A stretch of DNA of 64,000 nucleotides, taken from Methylorubrum rhodesianum (lineage in GTDB: Bacteria; Pseudomonadota; Alphaproteobacteria; Rhizobiales; Beijerinckiaceae). The notes below the pieces were generated by a model. That model was not told where the DNA came from. It did not search any database and saw only the letters and a program-made list of their open reading frames with translations. The DNA lies in contig NZ_JACHOS010000012.1 in NCBI RefSeq assembly GCF_014199985.1, forward strand, positions 132,881 to 196,880, read 5' to 3'. The stretch's first letter is position 1. Every line of letters begins with the position of its first letter. Below are positions 1 to 7,800 of this stretch, one piece after another. A program made the translations under genes and the position numbers.

Positions 1-644
1 AGATAACTGGCCTCCTACGCCCGGGCCCGGAAACCGAAACGAAGAACGGCATCTCGGCAGTTTCGTGTGATGCATGGCTGCCGCCGCCTTGTCGCTAGAT
101 TGGTGTTCAAGTCTGCTAACCGCAGCAATCGGAGCACCGCGGCCGAGCGCTTACCGAAACCAGCCAGTGCGCAGCATCCGTGTGATCCCGTGCGCCCTCA
201 TGGGCCATCGCCCCGCGGGCGCGACGCACGTCCATGCACACGACGTGGAACACCGCGACTTCGGTCATCCGCCCGCACGGCCGGCCCGCCAGCGCCCGTC
301 TCCTGTCCGCAGCCGATCAGCGACAGGCCGAGGCCACCCAGCGACGCCGCCGCGCACGCGCGATATTGGCTTCGCTGATGATGCCGTCGTCCTCGCCGAC
401 GACGCATGCGCAGGTCTCAAGCCAGCGAGGCGTCGATATGGGTATAGCAGCGCATGAGCCACGCCCGTACGGTCGGTCGCGAGCGGAACCCGGCAGACCG
501 GCCGGCCATCTCGGCAGCTTGCCACGATCCGCGGCTCGCGGGGGGGCTGGCGATGGCTCGACCACTCGATCCAAGTCGTGACCGTTCCGCCCGAAACCGC
601 TGGCCCGCCCCGGGCGACGTGACCGGCACGTCGGAGCCCTTCGA
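1..644. other. No confident gene; possible decayed coding fragments
   Basis: No open frame here looks like an intact protein on either strand. On the minus strand several short overlapping frames each carry a protein-like stretch (for example residues reading WIEWSSHRQPPREPRIVASC in one frame and ETCACVVGEDDGIISEANIA in another). This pattern would fit a gene broken by several frameshifts. The reading is tentative. Confidence 0.3.
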
Positions 645-1157
645 TCAGCGTGGTCGATCCGGCGGAAGCGGAAACCGCTGCGGCGCCTCCCGCGACCGTC
701 GCTGATGGTCCAGGAGATCCAGGGCCCAATCCGGCCTCGGCGCGACGGACGCCTCATACAATTCACGGTATGCTTCAGGTGTCAGCCAAGTGCCGACGGG
801 ATGACGTCCGGTCAGGCGCAGGAAGGCGCTCAGCGATAGGCAAACCGGCGGCGGCAGGCCGACGACGGTCTGGAGAGCGCAGCTGGAACTCTTGCTGCGC
901 TGTCCCACGATACGCGTGTTGAGGAGGCCCATGGCCCCGGCCCGGGCATCCGGGCCGACGAGTTCCTCGTCGAGCGGCGTGGGCGTGCCGGGCGTCTCAA
1001 GCGCCGAAAGCAACTCGCTCCAGGACTGCCACCCCCACGCCAGCGCGACGACCTGTCGAGCGGTCGCCTCGGCGATAGGCTGCCGGACATTGGCGAGTTG
1101 CGCGCGCAGGGCGTGCACCTTGCGGTTTGCGAAGAAGATCGAGGACGGGCGGAACAT
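645..1157 (-). CDS. Hypothetical protein
   Basis: A 170-residue protein of unknown function. I do not recognise a full family. The first ~50 residues, ending in a WGWQSWSELLSAL-type segment, resemble the short helical module found at the start of many uncharacterised alphaproteobacterial proteins (an alpha-helix followed by an aromatic W-x-x-W motif). The remainder has a plausible composition up to about residue 150 and then becomes Arg/Pro-rich, which may mean a frameshift or an extended tail. It starts with ATG and no strong ribosome site is visible. It stands alone among apparently decayed fragments in the accessory region left of tRNA-Ala. Confidence 0.45.
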   Translation of the reverse strand: MFRPSSIFFANRKVHALRAQLANVRQPIAEATARQVVALAWGWQSWSELLSALETPGTPTPLDEELVGPDARAGAMGLLNTRIVGQRSKSSSCALQTVVGLPPPVCLSLSAFLRLTGRHPVGTWLTPEAYRELYEASVAPRPDWALDLLDHQRRSREAPQRFPLPPDRPR

Positions 1158-1194
1158 CGCGGACCATGGGACTGCGTACGGTGAGCCAATGGAT

Positions 1195-1500
1195 TCAGCT
1201 CGCTACGGAGCGGTCAAGGCAACGCCGCGTCGGAAGCTTCGTCGGGTCGCCCCGGCCAGGACGAGGTCCGGCTGGAAAGGCGCCTTGCCCCTTCAACGCC
1301 GCCGCCCAGGCGGCGACTTGGTCCGCGACCTGGGCGACGGTTCCGTCGCCGAGCGCGGAAGCGGTCGGGTATGTTGTCGCCTGCTCCTCGGCGGCGGCCG
1401 ACCCACGTCCACCAGGATCTCTGCAATTCGCTGTGGCCATCCCTCCGCCGTGACGCGAAACTCCCTGTGGATAAATCGCGTCGCCTCGAACCCCGCTTAG
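1195..1500 (-). pseudogene. Possible frameshifted remnant
   Basis: Two adjacent minus-strand frames look coding in succession. One reads FEATRFIHREFRVTAEGWPQ and continues to about position 1400; a second frame then takes over with a helical stretch containing ALGDGTVAQVADQVAAWAAA. A single frameshift near 1395-1405 would join them into one protein of about 100 residues. No family is recognised. Sequencing error, pseudogene and chance are all possible. Confidence 0.25.
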
Positions 1501-1535
1501 ATATCCATGTGGACGTGTAACCGTCGGAGGTTAGT

Positions 1536-2093
1536 GTGGCGCAACGGAGGTACGGCACCATGGGCGACTCGGATTGGGCGGCGGAGCGGGCGGAGGAATA
1601 CTGGCGGCTCCACGCGGAGCCCGTGCTCAAGCGCGTCGTCATCGACGCCTTCCTGTCCGGAACGGCGGCCGTGCCCCCTGCCTTGGCGAACTGGCTGGCT
1701 TCGGCGCCCATCGGGCGCGGTGCCGAGGCTGTCACGCCGCCTCCACCCCCGGAGCCTGCGCAGCAGGTGCCGCCCGGCGCCAAGGAGGTCGCGGCACCGC
1801 AAGCCGGTCCTCGGCCCAAGAGGTCCCCCCGCCCGCTCAAGGGGGTGAGCGCCGCTGCGTACGACCTCGTCAAGCGCGCAGGCAAGCCCCTGACATCCCG
1901 GGAGCTGCTCGGACAGCTGAGGGACTGGGACGGGGGCGAGCGGACCGAGGCGCGCGACAATTCCCTTCTGGCCGCGATGCGGCGGCTTCGCAAGGCCGGT
2001 TGGGTCGACTTCGACGGGACGCATTACAGCCCGTCGGCGAAGAGGCCCCGCAGCAAAGGCAGGTCCGGTCCCGCCGGGCCGGGTCGGGTCTGA
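1536..2093 (+). CDS. Hypothetical protein with C-terminal winged-helix-like domain
   Basis: A 185-residue protein. Residues ~1-60 are helical and charged, 65-100 are a Pro/Ala-rich linker, and ~103-170 read like a winged helix of the HARE-HTH/restriction-associated kind. Visible pieces are SAAAYDLVKRAGKPLTSREL, then LLAAMRRLRKAGWVDFDGTH, with the expected recognition-helix and wing pattern. The tail is basic. An internal ATG at 1560 could be the real start; upstream GGAGG (1527-1531) supports a start near 1536. It probably binds nucleic acid. It lies alone upstream of another hypothetical gene; its role is unknown. Confidence 0.55.
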   Translation: MAQRRYGTMGDSDWAAERAEEYWRLHAEPVLKRVVIDAFLSGTAAVPPALANWLASAPIGRGAEAVTPPPPPEPAQQVPPGAKEVAAPQAGPRPKRSPRPLKGVSAAAYDLVKRAGKPLTSRELLGQLRDWDGGERTEARDNSLLAAMRRLRKAGWVDFDGTHYSPSAKRPRSKGRSGPAGPGRV

Positions 2094-2240
2094 TCGCCCG
2101 CCCATGGCAAGGCCAATCCATCGCCTCGCAGATCGGCTCCCTGCGCAGGAAGGCAGGGCGCTGGCGGAGATCGAGACCCGGCAAGCCCGCGGCCTACCGC
2201 CCGTTCGACCATCCAACGCAAACATGGACTCGGAGCGCAC

Positions 2241-2987
2241 ATGACCACCTCGTTCGGCGACGCGCGTCGCCTGCACGTCCTGTCTCTCGTCGCCCTGCTC
2301 TCGGTCGTGACGCCGCCGCGCAGCCGGGCCGCCGACGGAACCATGAGCGAGCACGAGATCGCTCCCGGCATGGTCATCCGCGGCCTGGTCACCGCGGCGG
2401 GCGCGCGGGCCTTTCGCCTGATCGTGCGGGGAACGCTCGTTGCCTCCTTGACCGCGAGGGATGGGGCGCCGCCGACCGGGTACTGCCTCGTTGGAGAGTG
2501 GTTGTCCGTGCTGGAGGCACTGGCTGCGCCATGGCGCGCGTTCGCCGGCGAGACCTCGCCGCGGAACTTCGGACCGCCGCGCCGGTCGCATTCCGAGCGC
2601 TCACCCTTCGTCGCACGGTTCCCGGCGCGCCAAGCCCGCCTCACGGGCCCGAAGCTCGTTCGGTTCCTCGCCGAGTGCACCGCTTCCCTAGGAGCGAAGG
2701 ACTCGATGCGCGGCGATGAGATCGCCCTCGTCGTCGGCACGCCGGAGACCCGAGTTCGGATCGCGTGCAGCGGTGCCGAACTTCACGTCCTGGTCCATCG
2801 AGAGCGGCGCTTGGTCATGGCCGGCACCCTGTCGCGCCTCGACCTGAGTCGGCCCGGGCGCACGCGCTGCTGCATCGGTCGCCAGTGGCTGCCCGAGTTG
2901 TTGGATTGGTTCTGGGCCGTATCCGACGATGTCGATCCTGCAGACCTCGTTCGGTTCTGCCAGGGTGCCGCCTCGGATCGGCCCTAG
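2241..2987 (+). CDS. Hypothetical protein
   Basis: A 248-residue protein, family not recognised. The first ~30 residues (LHVLSLVALLSVV followed by RSRAADG) could be a signal peptide, but the downstream ATG at 2343, opening with MSEHEIAPGM, is an alternative start without it. The body has alternating hydrophobic and charged segments typical of a real protein, including VRIACSGAELHVLVHRERRL and a Trp-rich segment LPELLDWFWAVSDD near residue 220. Dense alternative frames in this GC-rich stretch lower the certainty. Nothing about regulation or partners can be read. Confidence 0.4.
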   Translation: MTTSFGDARRLHVLSLVALLSVVTPPRSRAADGTMSEHEIAPGMVIRGLVTAAGARAFRLIVRGTLVASLTARDGAPPTGYCLVGEWLSVLEALAAPWRAFAGETSPRNFGPPRRSHSERSPFVARFPARQARLTGPKLVRFLAECTASLGAKDSMRGDEIALVVGTPETRVRIACSGAELHVLVHRERRLVMAGTLSRLDLSRPGRTRCCIGRQWLPELLDWFWAVSDDVDPADLVRFCQGAASDRP

Positions 2988-3134
2988 CCGGCGTCGGCCG
3001 ATGGCGCCGACGCCCGGATGCAGGGCCGGCCCTCGCCAAGCTTAAGCTCTCGCCTCTCGGGCCGTGACGTGTGCCAGGAAGGAGCGCAGCGTGGGTGTAC
3101 GGCGGTCCTTGTGCGTTCGAGGCGCATACCGCCA

Positions 3135-3166
3135 ACGAAAAAGCCCCGCCTGAGCGGAGCTTTCGT
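3135..3166. terminator. Bidirectional hairpin terminator
   Basis: The arms ACGAAAaAGCcCCGC and GCGGaGCTTTCGT pair around a short loop, with A- and T-rich flanks on both sides. The symmetry suits termination in both directions, between the plus-strand gene ending at 2987 and the minus-strand PemK-like gene ending at 3288. The rest of 2988-3287 holds no convincing gene. Confidence 0.65.
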
Positions 3167-3287
3167 TTGAGGGGAATACCCGCGGGCAAACCCCGACCTC
3201 CGATGGCGAGCATCTTCGGTCAGCTGAAAAGACGGTGTGACCCGCCTCCAGCGAGTGAGAGGGATATCGCATATCCGCCTCGCCGGG

Positions 3288-4004
3288 TCAATGATCGAGG
3301 CCCAGCACGGTTCCGAGGAGCGCTCGGATGCCGGCGAGCTCGGCGGGCGAGATGGACGGCAGCGCCGGGCGGCGGTTCACGTTGACCTGCCACAGCCGGA
3401 CCAGGGAAACGGTATAGATGTGGTCGCAGACGGCCCAAACCGGGTCGGTCTGGTGGAAGAAGGGATACGTGCCCGGCTCGAACCGGAAATGATGGGTGTT
3501 GTTCTCCCGGGGCGGGCTCTTGCTCACCGGCACCACCGTGCAGCGCCCGGCGGCGCCGGCCGAGCGCGAGGACACGACGATCGCCCGCCGTTCCTTCTGC
3601 ATCTCCGGCTTCACGAGGTAGGTGAAATCGCACATCACGACCCGGCCGGGGCTCGGAGCGTGCGGAACCGGCCGCCTGACCTCGGCCGTGCGGCGCGTGA
3701 CGACCGAACCTTCCAGCGTCGTCAGGAACGCGTCCGCCTTCGCGGCGGCGATGCCGCCGCGAACCAGCGCCGTCTTCAGCTTGGTCCGCTCGTACTGCGC
3801 GGTGGCCTTCTCCGACAGGAAGCAGTGGCGCAACGCGCTGGCCACCGCCTCCGCGGCCTCTTCGGCGAAGCCTCCCTCGCACAGCCGGTCGAGGCAAGCC
3901 TCGCCGTCGAAGCGGGTATCGGGATGCCGGGAAATCTCCATCAATCCGCCGACGGCGAGCGCCTCGCCCTGGGCGAAGCCGAGATCCGTCATGGCCTTGA
4001 ACAT
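3288..4004 (-). CDS. PemK/MazF-like protein with an N-terminal extension
   Basis: About 238 residues. The C-terminal ~110 residues look like a PemK/MazF-type SH3-like barrel: VVMCDFTYLVKPEMQKERRA (the usual G-D-hydrophobic-...-P-x-x-x-x-RP-x-hhh pattern with KERRAIVVS), TVVPVSKSP, and VWAVCDHIYTVSLVRL, which fits the late strand and helix of the family. MazF/PemK toxins are ribosome-independent mRNA endoribonucleases. The first ~125 residues are an alpha-helical domain of unknown function, so this is not a minimal toxin. The frame stays open to 4343, but the extra part looks non-coding; the ATG at 4004 or 3992 is preferred. An XRE-type gene lies upstream on the same strand and could be its antitoxin or regulator, although a 395-bp gap separates them. 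Confidence 0.6.
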   Translation of the reverse strand: MFKAMTDLGFAQGEALAVGGLMEISRHPDTRFDGEACLDRLCEGGFAEEAAEAVASALRHCFLSEKATAQYERTKLKTALVRGGIAAAKADAFLTTLEGSVVTRRTAEVRRPVPHAPSPGRVVMCDFTYLVKPEMQKERRAIVVSSRSAGAAGRCTVVPVSKSPPRENNTHHFRFEPGTYPFFHQTDPVWAVCDHIYTVSLVRLWQVNVNRRPALPSISPAELAGIRALLGTVLGLDH

Positions 4005-4399
4005 GCGAAAGGCGTGGGGCACCCCGAGACAAATGCTCCTGCCGATGGGAAGGCGATGGCGTAGCCCGGGCGACGTCGCGTCGGGCAGGCCGAGGGCGAG
4101 CCGATCCGTTCGAAGTCGGCAAACACCTCGGCCGACGCCGTATCCGCACGCCGGACCATTGTCATCCCACGCCGAAGGGGCCGAGCGCCGCCGGCGCCCG
4201 GGCGCCGCGATCATGCCGGGGCCTACCCGCCGTGGATGCATTCGTTTGAGCGACCAGGCCCGGGGGGGGCGGCACCCGCGCTCGTCATCGAGGCGCCGGG
4301 TCCCGCCGCCCGGGCGCGCCGCCTCGGCCTGGTCCCGGGGCACGTTCCATCCGGCGCCGAGAACGACGGTTCCCGACCTTGCCGCACCGCCCGGCGCGG
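4005..4399. other. Intergenic, no gene seen
   Basis: This stretch lies between two minus-strand genes. Open frames cross it, but their composition (long Arg/Pro/Gly runs) does not look coding. It may hold the promoter of the PemK-like gene. No clear hairpin or repeat was found. Confidence 0.4.
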
Positions 4400-4732
4400 C
4401 TATTCGTTTTCATTCAAGAGCGCCACCGCGGCCTCCAGGAGCGCTCGGAACGCGACCGACTGCCGTGCAGCCGCCTCCACGCGCAGCGTCAGGTTCGAGA
4501 AAGCCGCGGGATCCTCCGACGGGTGCGCACCGATGAACCGAACCGCGGCGAGATGCAGCGCGGGTCTAGGCTTATGTTGCCCTGCCAATAGCTTCGATAT
4601 GGTCGCCTGGCTCGCGCCGAGGATCTTGGCAAGGGCAGCCTGCGTAAGCCCGCGCTCTCGACGCACGCGACCGAGGGCAATCGCCAGCGCATGCGCATCC
4701 CCGCCGTCAGCCGCCCGCTTGCTTCCGCTCAT
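4400..4732 (-). CDS. XRE-family helix-turn-helix regulator
   Basis: A 110-residue protein. Residues ~15-58 form a Cro/cI HTH: ALGRVRRERGLTQAALAKIL followed by ASQATISKLLAGQHKP, with the classic Q-A-x-L-A-x-x-L-G-x-S-Q-x-x-I-S-x-L spacing. The C-terminal half is helical (LRVEAAARQSVAFRALLEAA). The ATG at 4732 is preferred because upstream codons do not resemble the family. Its promoter region is shared with the divergent HhH-GPD operon and has AT-rich direct repeats, so it is the likely transcriptional regulator of that operon. An antitoxin role for the PemK-like gene is also possible. Confidence 0.8.
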   Translation of the reverse strand: MSGSKRAADGGDAHALAIALGRVRRERGLTQAALAKILGASQATISKLLAGQHKPRPALHLAAVRFIGAHPSEDPAAFSNLTLRVEAAARQSVAFRALLEAAVALLNENE

Positions 4733-4746
4733 GAAGTCAATAAAAT

Positions 4747-4766
4747 CGAATGATAACGAATAATCA
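4747..4766. promoter_or_regulatory. AT-rich direct repeat in divergent promoter
   Basis: Two adjacent 10-bp copies, CGAATGATAA (4747-4756) and CGAATAATCA (4757-4766), lie in an unusually AT-rich patch between the XRE gene and the glycosylase-like operon. The location suits an operator for the XRE protein overlapping the two promoters. This is inference from position and repetition. Confidence 0.45.
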
Positions 4767-4846
4767 AGGCGCGCAGGATGCAGGCTCAGACGTCCGGGAG
4801 GACGCGGTCGGTCGCGACGATTCCCGCGGACCCGGAGGCCGAATTG

Positions 4847-5512
4847 ATGCCGGGGGTGCGGTGGGGGCGCCCGGAATGGGTGCCGAGTGCCGCGTTCTGG
4901 GCTTTCATGGTCGGTCGGGCCAGCGAGCCGGTCGACGGGTTCGTGGGGCGGGAGGTCAGCCTGGCCCACGAGATCGGCTTCTGTCTGCTCGGGGGCTACG
5001 GCATCACGGCCGAGGTCAACCACGCGGTCCATCGCGCGCTCGCCGCGGATGGGATCTTCGAGCCGGGCCGTCGTCCCGGGGCCGATGAGATCGAGGCCCT
5101 CCTGCGCAGGCCGGTCCGCATCGGCGAAAGGTCGGTGCGCTACCGCTTCCCGAAGCAGAGGGCGGGCAGGCTCGCCGACGCGCTGACGCTCATCGAGACC
5201 GATCCTCCGCCGTCGAGCGACGCCCTGGCCTTCCGACGCCACCTGATGCGCCTGCCCGGCGTCGGTCCGAAGACCGCCTCGTGGGTCACCCGGAACTGGC
5301 TGGGCTCGGACGAGGTCGCCATCCTCGACATTCACATCATCCGTGCAGGCCTCCTGATCGGCCTGTTCGAGCGGCCGATCCGCCTCCCGCGGGACTACGA
5401 GGCGCTCGAACGGCGCTTCCTGCAGTTCTGCGTGGCCCTGGACGCGAAGCCGTCGCTGGTCGATGCCGTCATGTGGCGGGCGATGCGCAACATCGGCCGG
5501 GGACCGGTTTGA
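4847..5512 (+). CDS. HhH-GPD/OGG-like DNA N-glycosylase
   Basis: A 221-residue protein. Residues 136-145 are the helix-hairpin-helix LPGVGPKTAS with Lys142 at the position of the catalytic lysine of OGG/EndoIII-like bifunctional glycosylases, and Asp161 in EVAILDIHIIRA matches the conserved catalytic aspartate. Such enzymes flip out and excise a damaged or modified base and may nick the strand. The overall layout (helical N-terminus, HhH-GPD near the C-terminus) is closer to OGG/AGOG than to EndoIII, and no FeS cysteine cluster is present. ATG 4847 follows a strong GGAGG (4834-4838); ATG 4778 is an in-frame alternative adding 23 residues. It is the first gene of the operon. OGG-like proteins also occur in type IV CBASS. 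Confidence 0.75.
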   Translation: MPGVRWGRPEWVPSAAFWAFMVGRASEPVDGFVGREVSLAHEIGFCLLGGYGITAEVNHAVHRALAADGIFEPGRRPGADEIEALLRRPVRIGERSVRYRFPKQRAGRLADALTLIETDPPPSSDALAFRRHLMRLPGVGPKTASWVTRNWLGSDEVAILDIHIIRAGLLIGLFERPIRLPRDYEALERRFLQFCVALDAKPSLVDAVMWRAMRNIGRGPV

Positions 5513-5573
5513 CCGGCGACGGCGGAGGCCGATAAGAAATCAGGTCTCCTTCACCAGTGGCCGGGCAAGCGGG

Positions 5574-5975
5574 ATGTCGGGGGGCAGCAAGAAAAGTTCG
5601 GGCCGTCGCCTGGTCGCGCCGGCCGGTGCAGGGCCGGGCGCGCCGAGCTCGACCGCCGGATCGGAGGGCGGGAATGCGCCGACGGGCTCGCCCTGCGACC
5701 TCAGTTACGACGTCGAACTGACCGGGGTCCGGGCCGACGTCGTCGCCGTCGTGCGCATCGGCGACGTCCTGGACGTCGCGCTGCACAGGGCGGGTGCGTT
5801 CGAGACCGCCGTGTGCCGTACCCGCCCCGCCGGGCAGGTGGTCGGCACGCTGGCGAACGTCGAAGGCCTCGACGAACTTCTCGGTTGCCTGCGCACCCAC
5901 CACCGCTACGCGGCGACCGTGACGCAGGTCGGCCGCCTCCTCTGTCGCGTCGCCATCGCACCGGTGCTGGGTTGA
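5574..5975 (+). CDS. Small beta-rich protein, copy A (HIRAN-like pattern)
   Basis: 133 residues. The first ~40 are low-complexity (MSGGSKKSSGRR, then Pro/Gly/Ser-rich). The remaining ~90 are a predicted beta-rich domain: DLSYDVELTGVRADVV, then GDVLDVAL, AVCRTRPAGQVVGTLANVEG and LDELLGCLRTHHRYAATVTQ. It is clearly paralogous to the protein at 7801-8154, sharing CDL, ELTGVR/DLIGVR, GDVL(D/E)V, TAVCRT, VG-L and LLGCL. The order (strand, ligand-like loop, G-x-x-V-G-x-L, LL, G-x-x-F/Y-x-A) is reminiscent of HIRAN domains that bind DNA ends, but this is only a resemblance. Its stop overlaps the next start (TTGA), so the two are translationally coupled. Confidence 0.7.
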   Translation: MSGGSKKSSGRRLVAPAGAGPGAPSSTAGSEGGNAPTGSPCDLSYDVELTGVRADVVAVVRIGDVLDVALHRAGAFETAVCRTRPAGQVVGTLANVEGLDELLGCLRTHHRYAATVTQVGRLLCRVAIAPVLG

Positions 5976-7156
5976 TCGTCGCCGGAGGGTCCTACCTGGA
6001 GATCTGCGAGATCCCGCGCTGGCGCCGGCTGTTCGGTTCGGGCGGCCGTGCCGCCGCGGCGGTCGGGCAGCTCTCGCCGGGCAGCAGCCTTCACACCTAT
6101 GCCTTCGCAGGCTGGGCCCGCGACGTCGAGAGCTCGATGCACGCCTGCGGGGTGACGGCGACGGTAATGCCCATCGCCGAGGAGATCAGCTTCGGCTACT
6201 TCCATGCCCTGTCGCCGGCCACGCTGCGGCCCGGCGTGCCGACGCGACACCCGGCCCTCTCGGTCGACGGGCGGGTCGTGCTGCGTTTCGGCTTCGTGGA
6301 GGGCGACGCGGTCGTGTCCGCGGAGCGGGCGGTCCACGACCCGCAGGGCGACGACGTTGTCCCGTTCCGCGCCAACGGGTCCCGGGCCGAGGCCCTGGCC
6401 GTAGTCCTGAACGAGGGGGAGGCGGAGGGGGCGACGGGCGAGGAGGGGCCGGCCGCAGGCGAGGCCGTTCTCGCCCTGCACGCGGCCGACGTGGTCGTGG
6501 TCAAGCGTGGCTGCTCGGGCGCGACCGTCCACCGGCCTGGTCGCGACCCCGTCGCGGTGCCCGCTTATCGATCCGCCCGCGTGTTCAAGATCGGCTCGGG
6601 CGACGTCTTCAGCGCCGCCTTCGCGCATCACTGGGGCGAGCGCGGCCTCGACGCCGCGGCGGCGGCCGACCTGGCGTCGCGCGCGGTCCACCATTTCGTC
6701 GACACGCGCTCGCTGCCGCTGCCCGCGGCCGCCGACCTCGCCGACCAGGCGCTCGCACCCGTGGGCGGGGAGCCCGGCCGCGTCTACCTCGCGGCCCCGT
6801 TCTTCCACATCGCCCAACGCTGGCTCGTCGAGGAGGCACGGGACCGGCTGCACGCCCTCGGCGCGTCTGTCTTCTCGCCGTTGCACGACGTGGGCACGGG
6901 GGGCGGCGCCGTCGCCCTCGCCACCGCCGACCTCGCGGGGCTCGACGGCTGCCAAGCCGTGCTCGCCCTGCTCGACGGGGCGGACCCGGGCTCGATCTTC
7001 GAGGTTGGACATGCGCGGGCGCGCGGCATCCCAGTGGTCGTGCTGGCCGAACGCCTCGACGAGCATCACCTGACCATGCTGGCCGGCACCGGCTGCGAGG
7101 TCGTCGACGATTTCGCCTCCGCCCTCTATCGGGTCGTGTGGGCCTCGCTGCGATGA
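5972..7156 (+). CDS. PfkB-family kinase fused to nucleoside 2-deoxyribosyltransferase-like domain, copy A
   Basis: 394 residues. Residues 1-265 are a PfkB (ribokinase-like) kinase: an opening VAGGSYLE substrate strand, VVVKRGCSGATVH, and the signature FKIGSGDVFSAAFAHHWGER with catalytic Asp211. Residues ~270-394 are a nucleoside 2-deoxyribosyltransferase-like domain: VYLAAPFFHIAQRWL, then DPGSIFEVGHARARGIPVV, where Glu344 is at the catalytic position. The fusion could release or swap a base and phosphorylate the sugar or nucleoside. Its true substrate is unknown. The start is TTG at 5972, overlapping the preceding stop by 4 bp, and the end overlaps the next gene by 4 bp (ATGA). It is paralogous to 8151-9338. 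Confidence 0.8.
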   Translation: MIVAGGSYLEICEIPRWRRLFGSGGRAAAAVGQLSPGSSLHTYAFAGWARDVESSMHACGVTATVMPIAEEISFGYFHALSPATLRPGVPTRHPALSVDGRVVLRFGFVEGDAVVSAERAVHDPQGDDVVPFRANGSRAEALAVVLNEGEAEGATGEEGPAAGEAVLALHAADVVVVKRGCSGATVHRPGRDPVAVPAYRSARVFKIGSGDVFSAAFAHHWGERGLDAAAAADLASRAVHHFVDTRSLPLPAAADLADQALAPVGGEPGRVYLAAPFFHIAQRWLVEEARDRLHALGASVFSPLHDVGTGGGAVALATADLAGLDGCQAVLALLDGADPGSIFEVGHARARGIPVVVLAERLDEHHLTMLAGTGCEVVDDFASALYRVVWASLR

Positions 7157-7797
7157 GGGTTCTGCTGTTTTCCGGCGGCCTCGATTCGACCGCCCTCGCT
7201 TGGTGGCAGAGGCCGGACGCCTGCCTGTTCGTCGATTACGGCCAGCGGCCGGCGGCGGGCGAAAGGGCGGCTGCGACGTCCATCGCGGCCGAGTTCGGGC
7301 TGCGGCTCGAAACGCTTCAGGTCGACCTGTCCGGGCTTGGCCTCGGGCCCCTGGCCGGCGGGGAGCCCGCCGCGCTCGCGCGTGCCCCCGAATGGTGGCC
7401 CTACCGCAACCAGATCCTGGTCACCCTCGCAGGCATGCGCTTCGTCGCGGAAGGCCTGTCGGAGATCCTCATCGGAACGGTGGCGACCGATGTCCACGCC
7501 GACGGACGCGCCCCATTCCTGCGGACGCTCGACCGACTGATGCGGCTCCAGGAGGGTGGGGTGCGCGTCGTGGCGCCCGCACGGCACCTGAGCGGGCCGG
7601 CCCTTCTCGCGGCGTCCGGCCTTCCCGCCTCGGCGCTCGGTGCGACATTCTCCTGTCACGTCATGGAATATGCCTGCGGGCAGTGCCGCGGATGCGAGAA
7701 GCATCGCGAGACCTTGCGGTCGTTCGGCCTGCGGTCCGACGTGAAGGCATCCCGCGCGGCCCCGGACCGACCGGACGCGGCGCGGGCGGAGGGTTGA
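7153..7797 (+). CDS. QueC-like PP-loop enzyme (7-cyano-7-deazaguanine synthase family)
   Basis: 214 residues. The ATP-pyrophosphatase loop SGGLDS is at residues 7-12, a PYRNQ segment at 83-87 matches the QueC GRN motif, and Cys168, Cys175, Cys178 and Cys181 (in CGQCRGCEKH) form the C-terminal zinc site of QueC. QueC converts 7-carboxy-7-deazaguanine to preQ0 with ATP and ammonia. No other queuosine gene lies here, so a housekeeping role is unlikely. QueC-like Cap9 of type IV CBASS has been reported to conjugate a deazaguanine to an N-terminal glycine. ATGA overlaps join it to the preceding gene, and a 3-bp gap separates it from the next, which begins Met-Gly-Gly-Gly. Confidence 0.85.
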   Translation: MRVLLFSGGLDSTALAWWQRPDACLFVDYGQRPAAGERAAATSIAAEFGLRLETLQVDLSGLGLGPLAGGEPAALARAPEWWPYRNQILVTLAGMRFVAEGLSEILIGTVATDVHADGRAPFLRTLDRLMRLQEGGVRVVAPARHLSGPALLAASGLPASALGATFSCHVMEYACGQCRGCEKHRETLRSFGLRSDVKASRAAPDRPDAARAEG

Positions 7798-7800
7798 CGA

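Noticed and set aside
7153..7797. Housekeeping queuosine/preQ0 synthesis by the QueC-like gene
   Set aside because: No queD, queE or tgt genes lie nearby, and the gene is translationally coupled to unrelated, defence-like genes.
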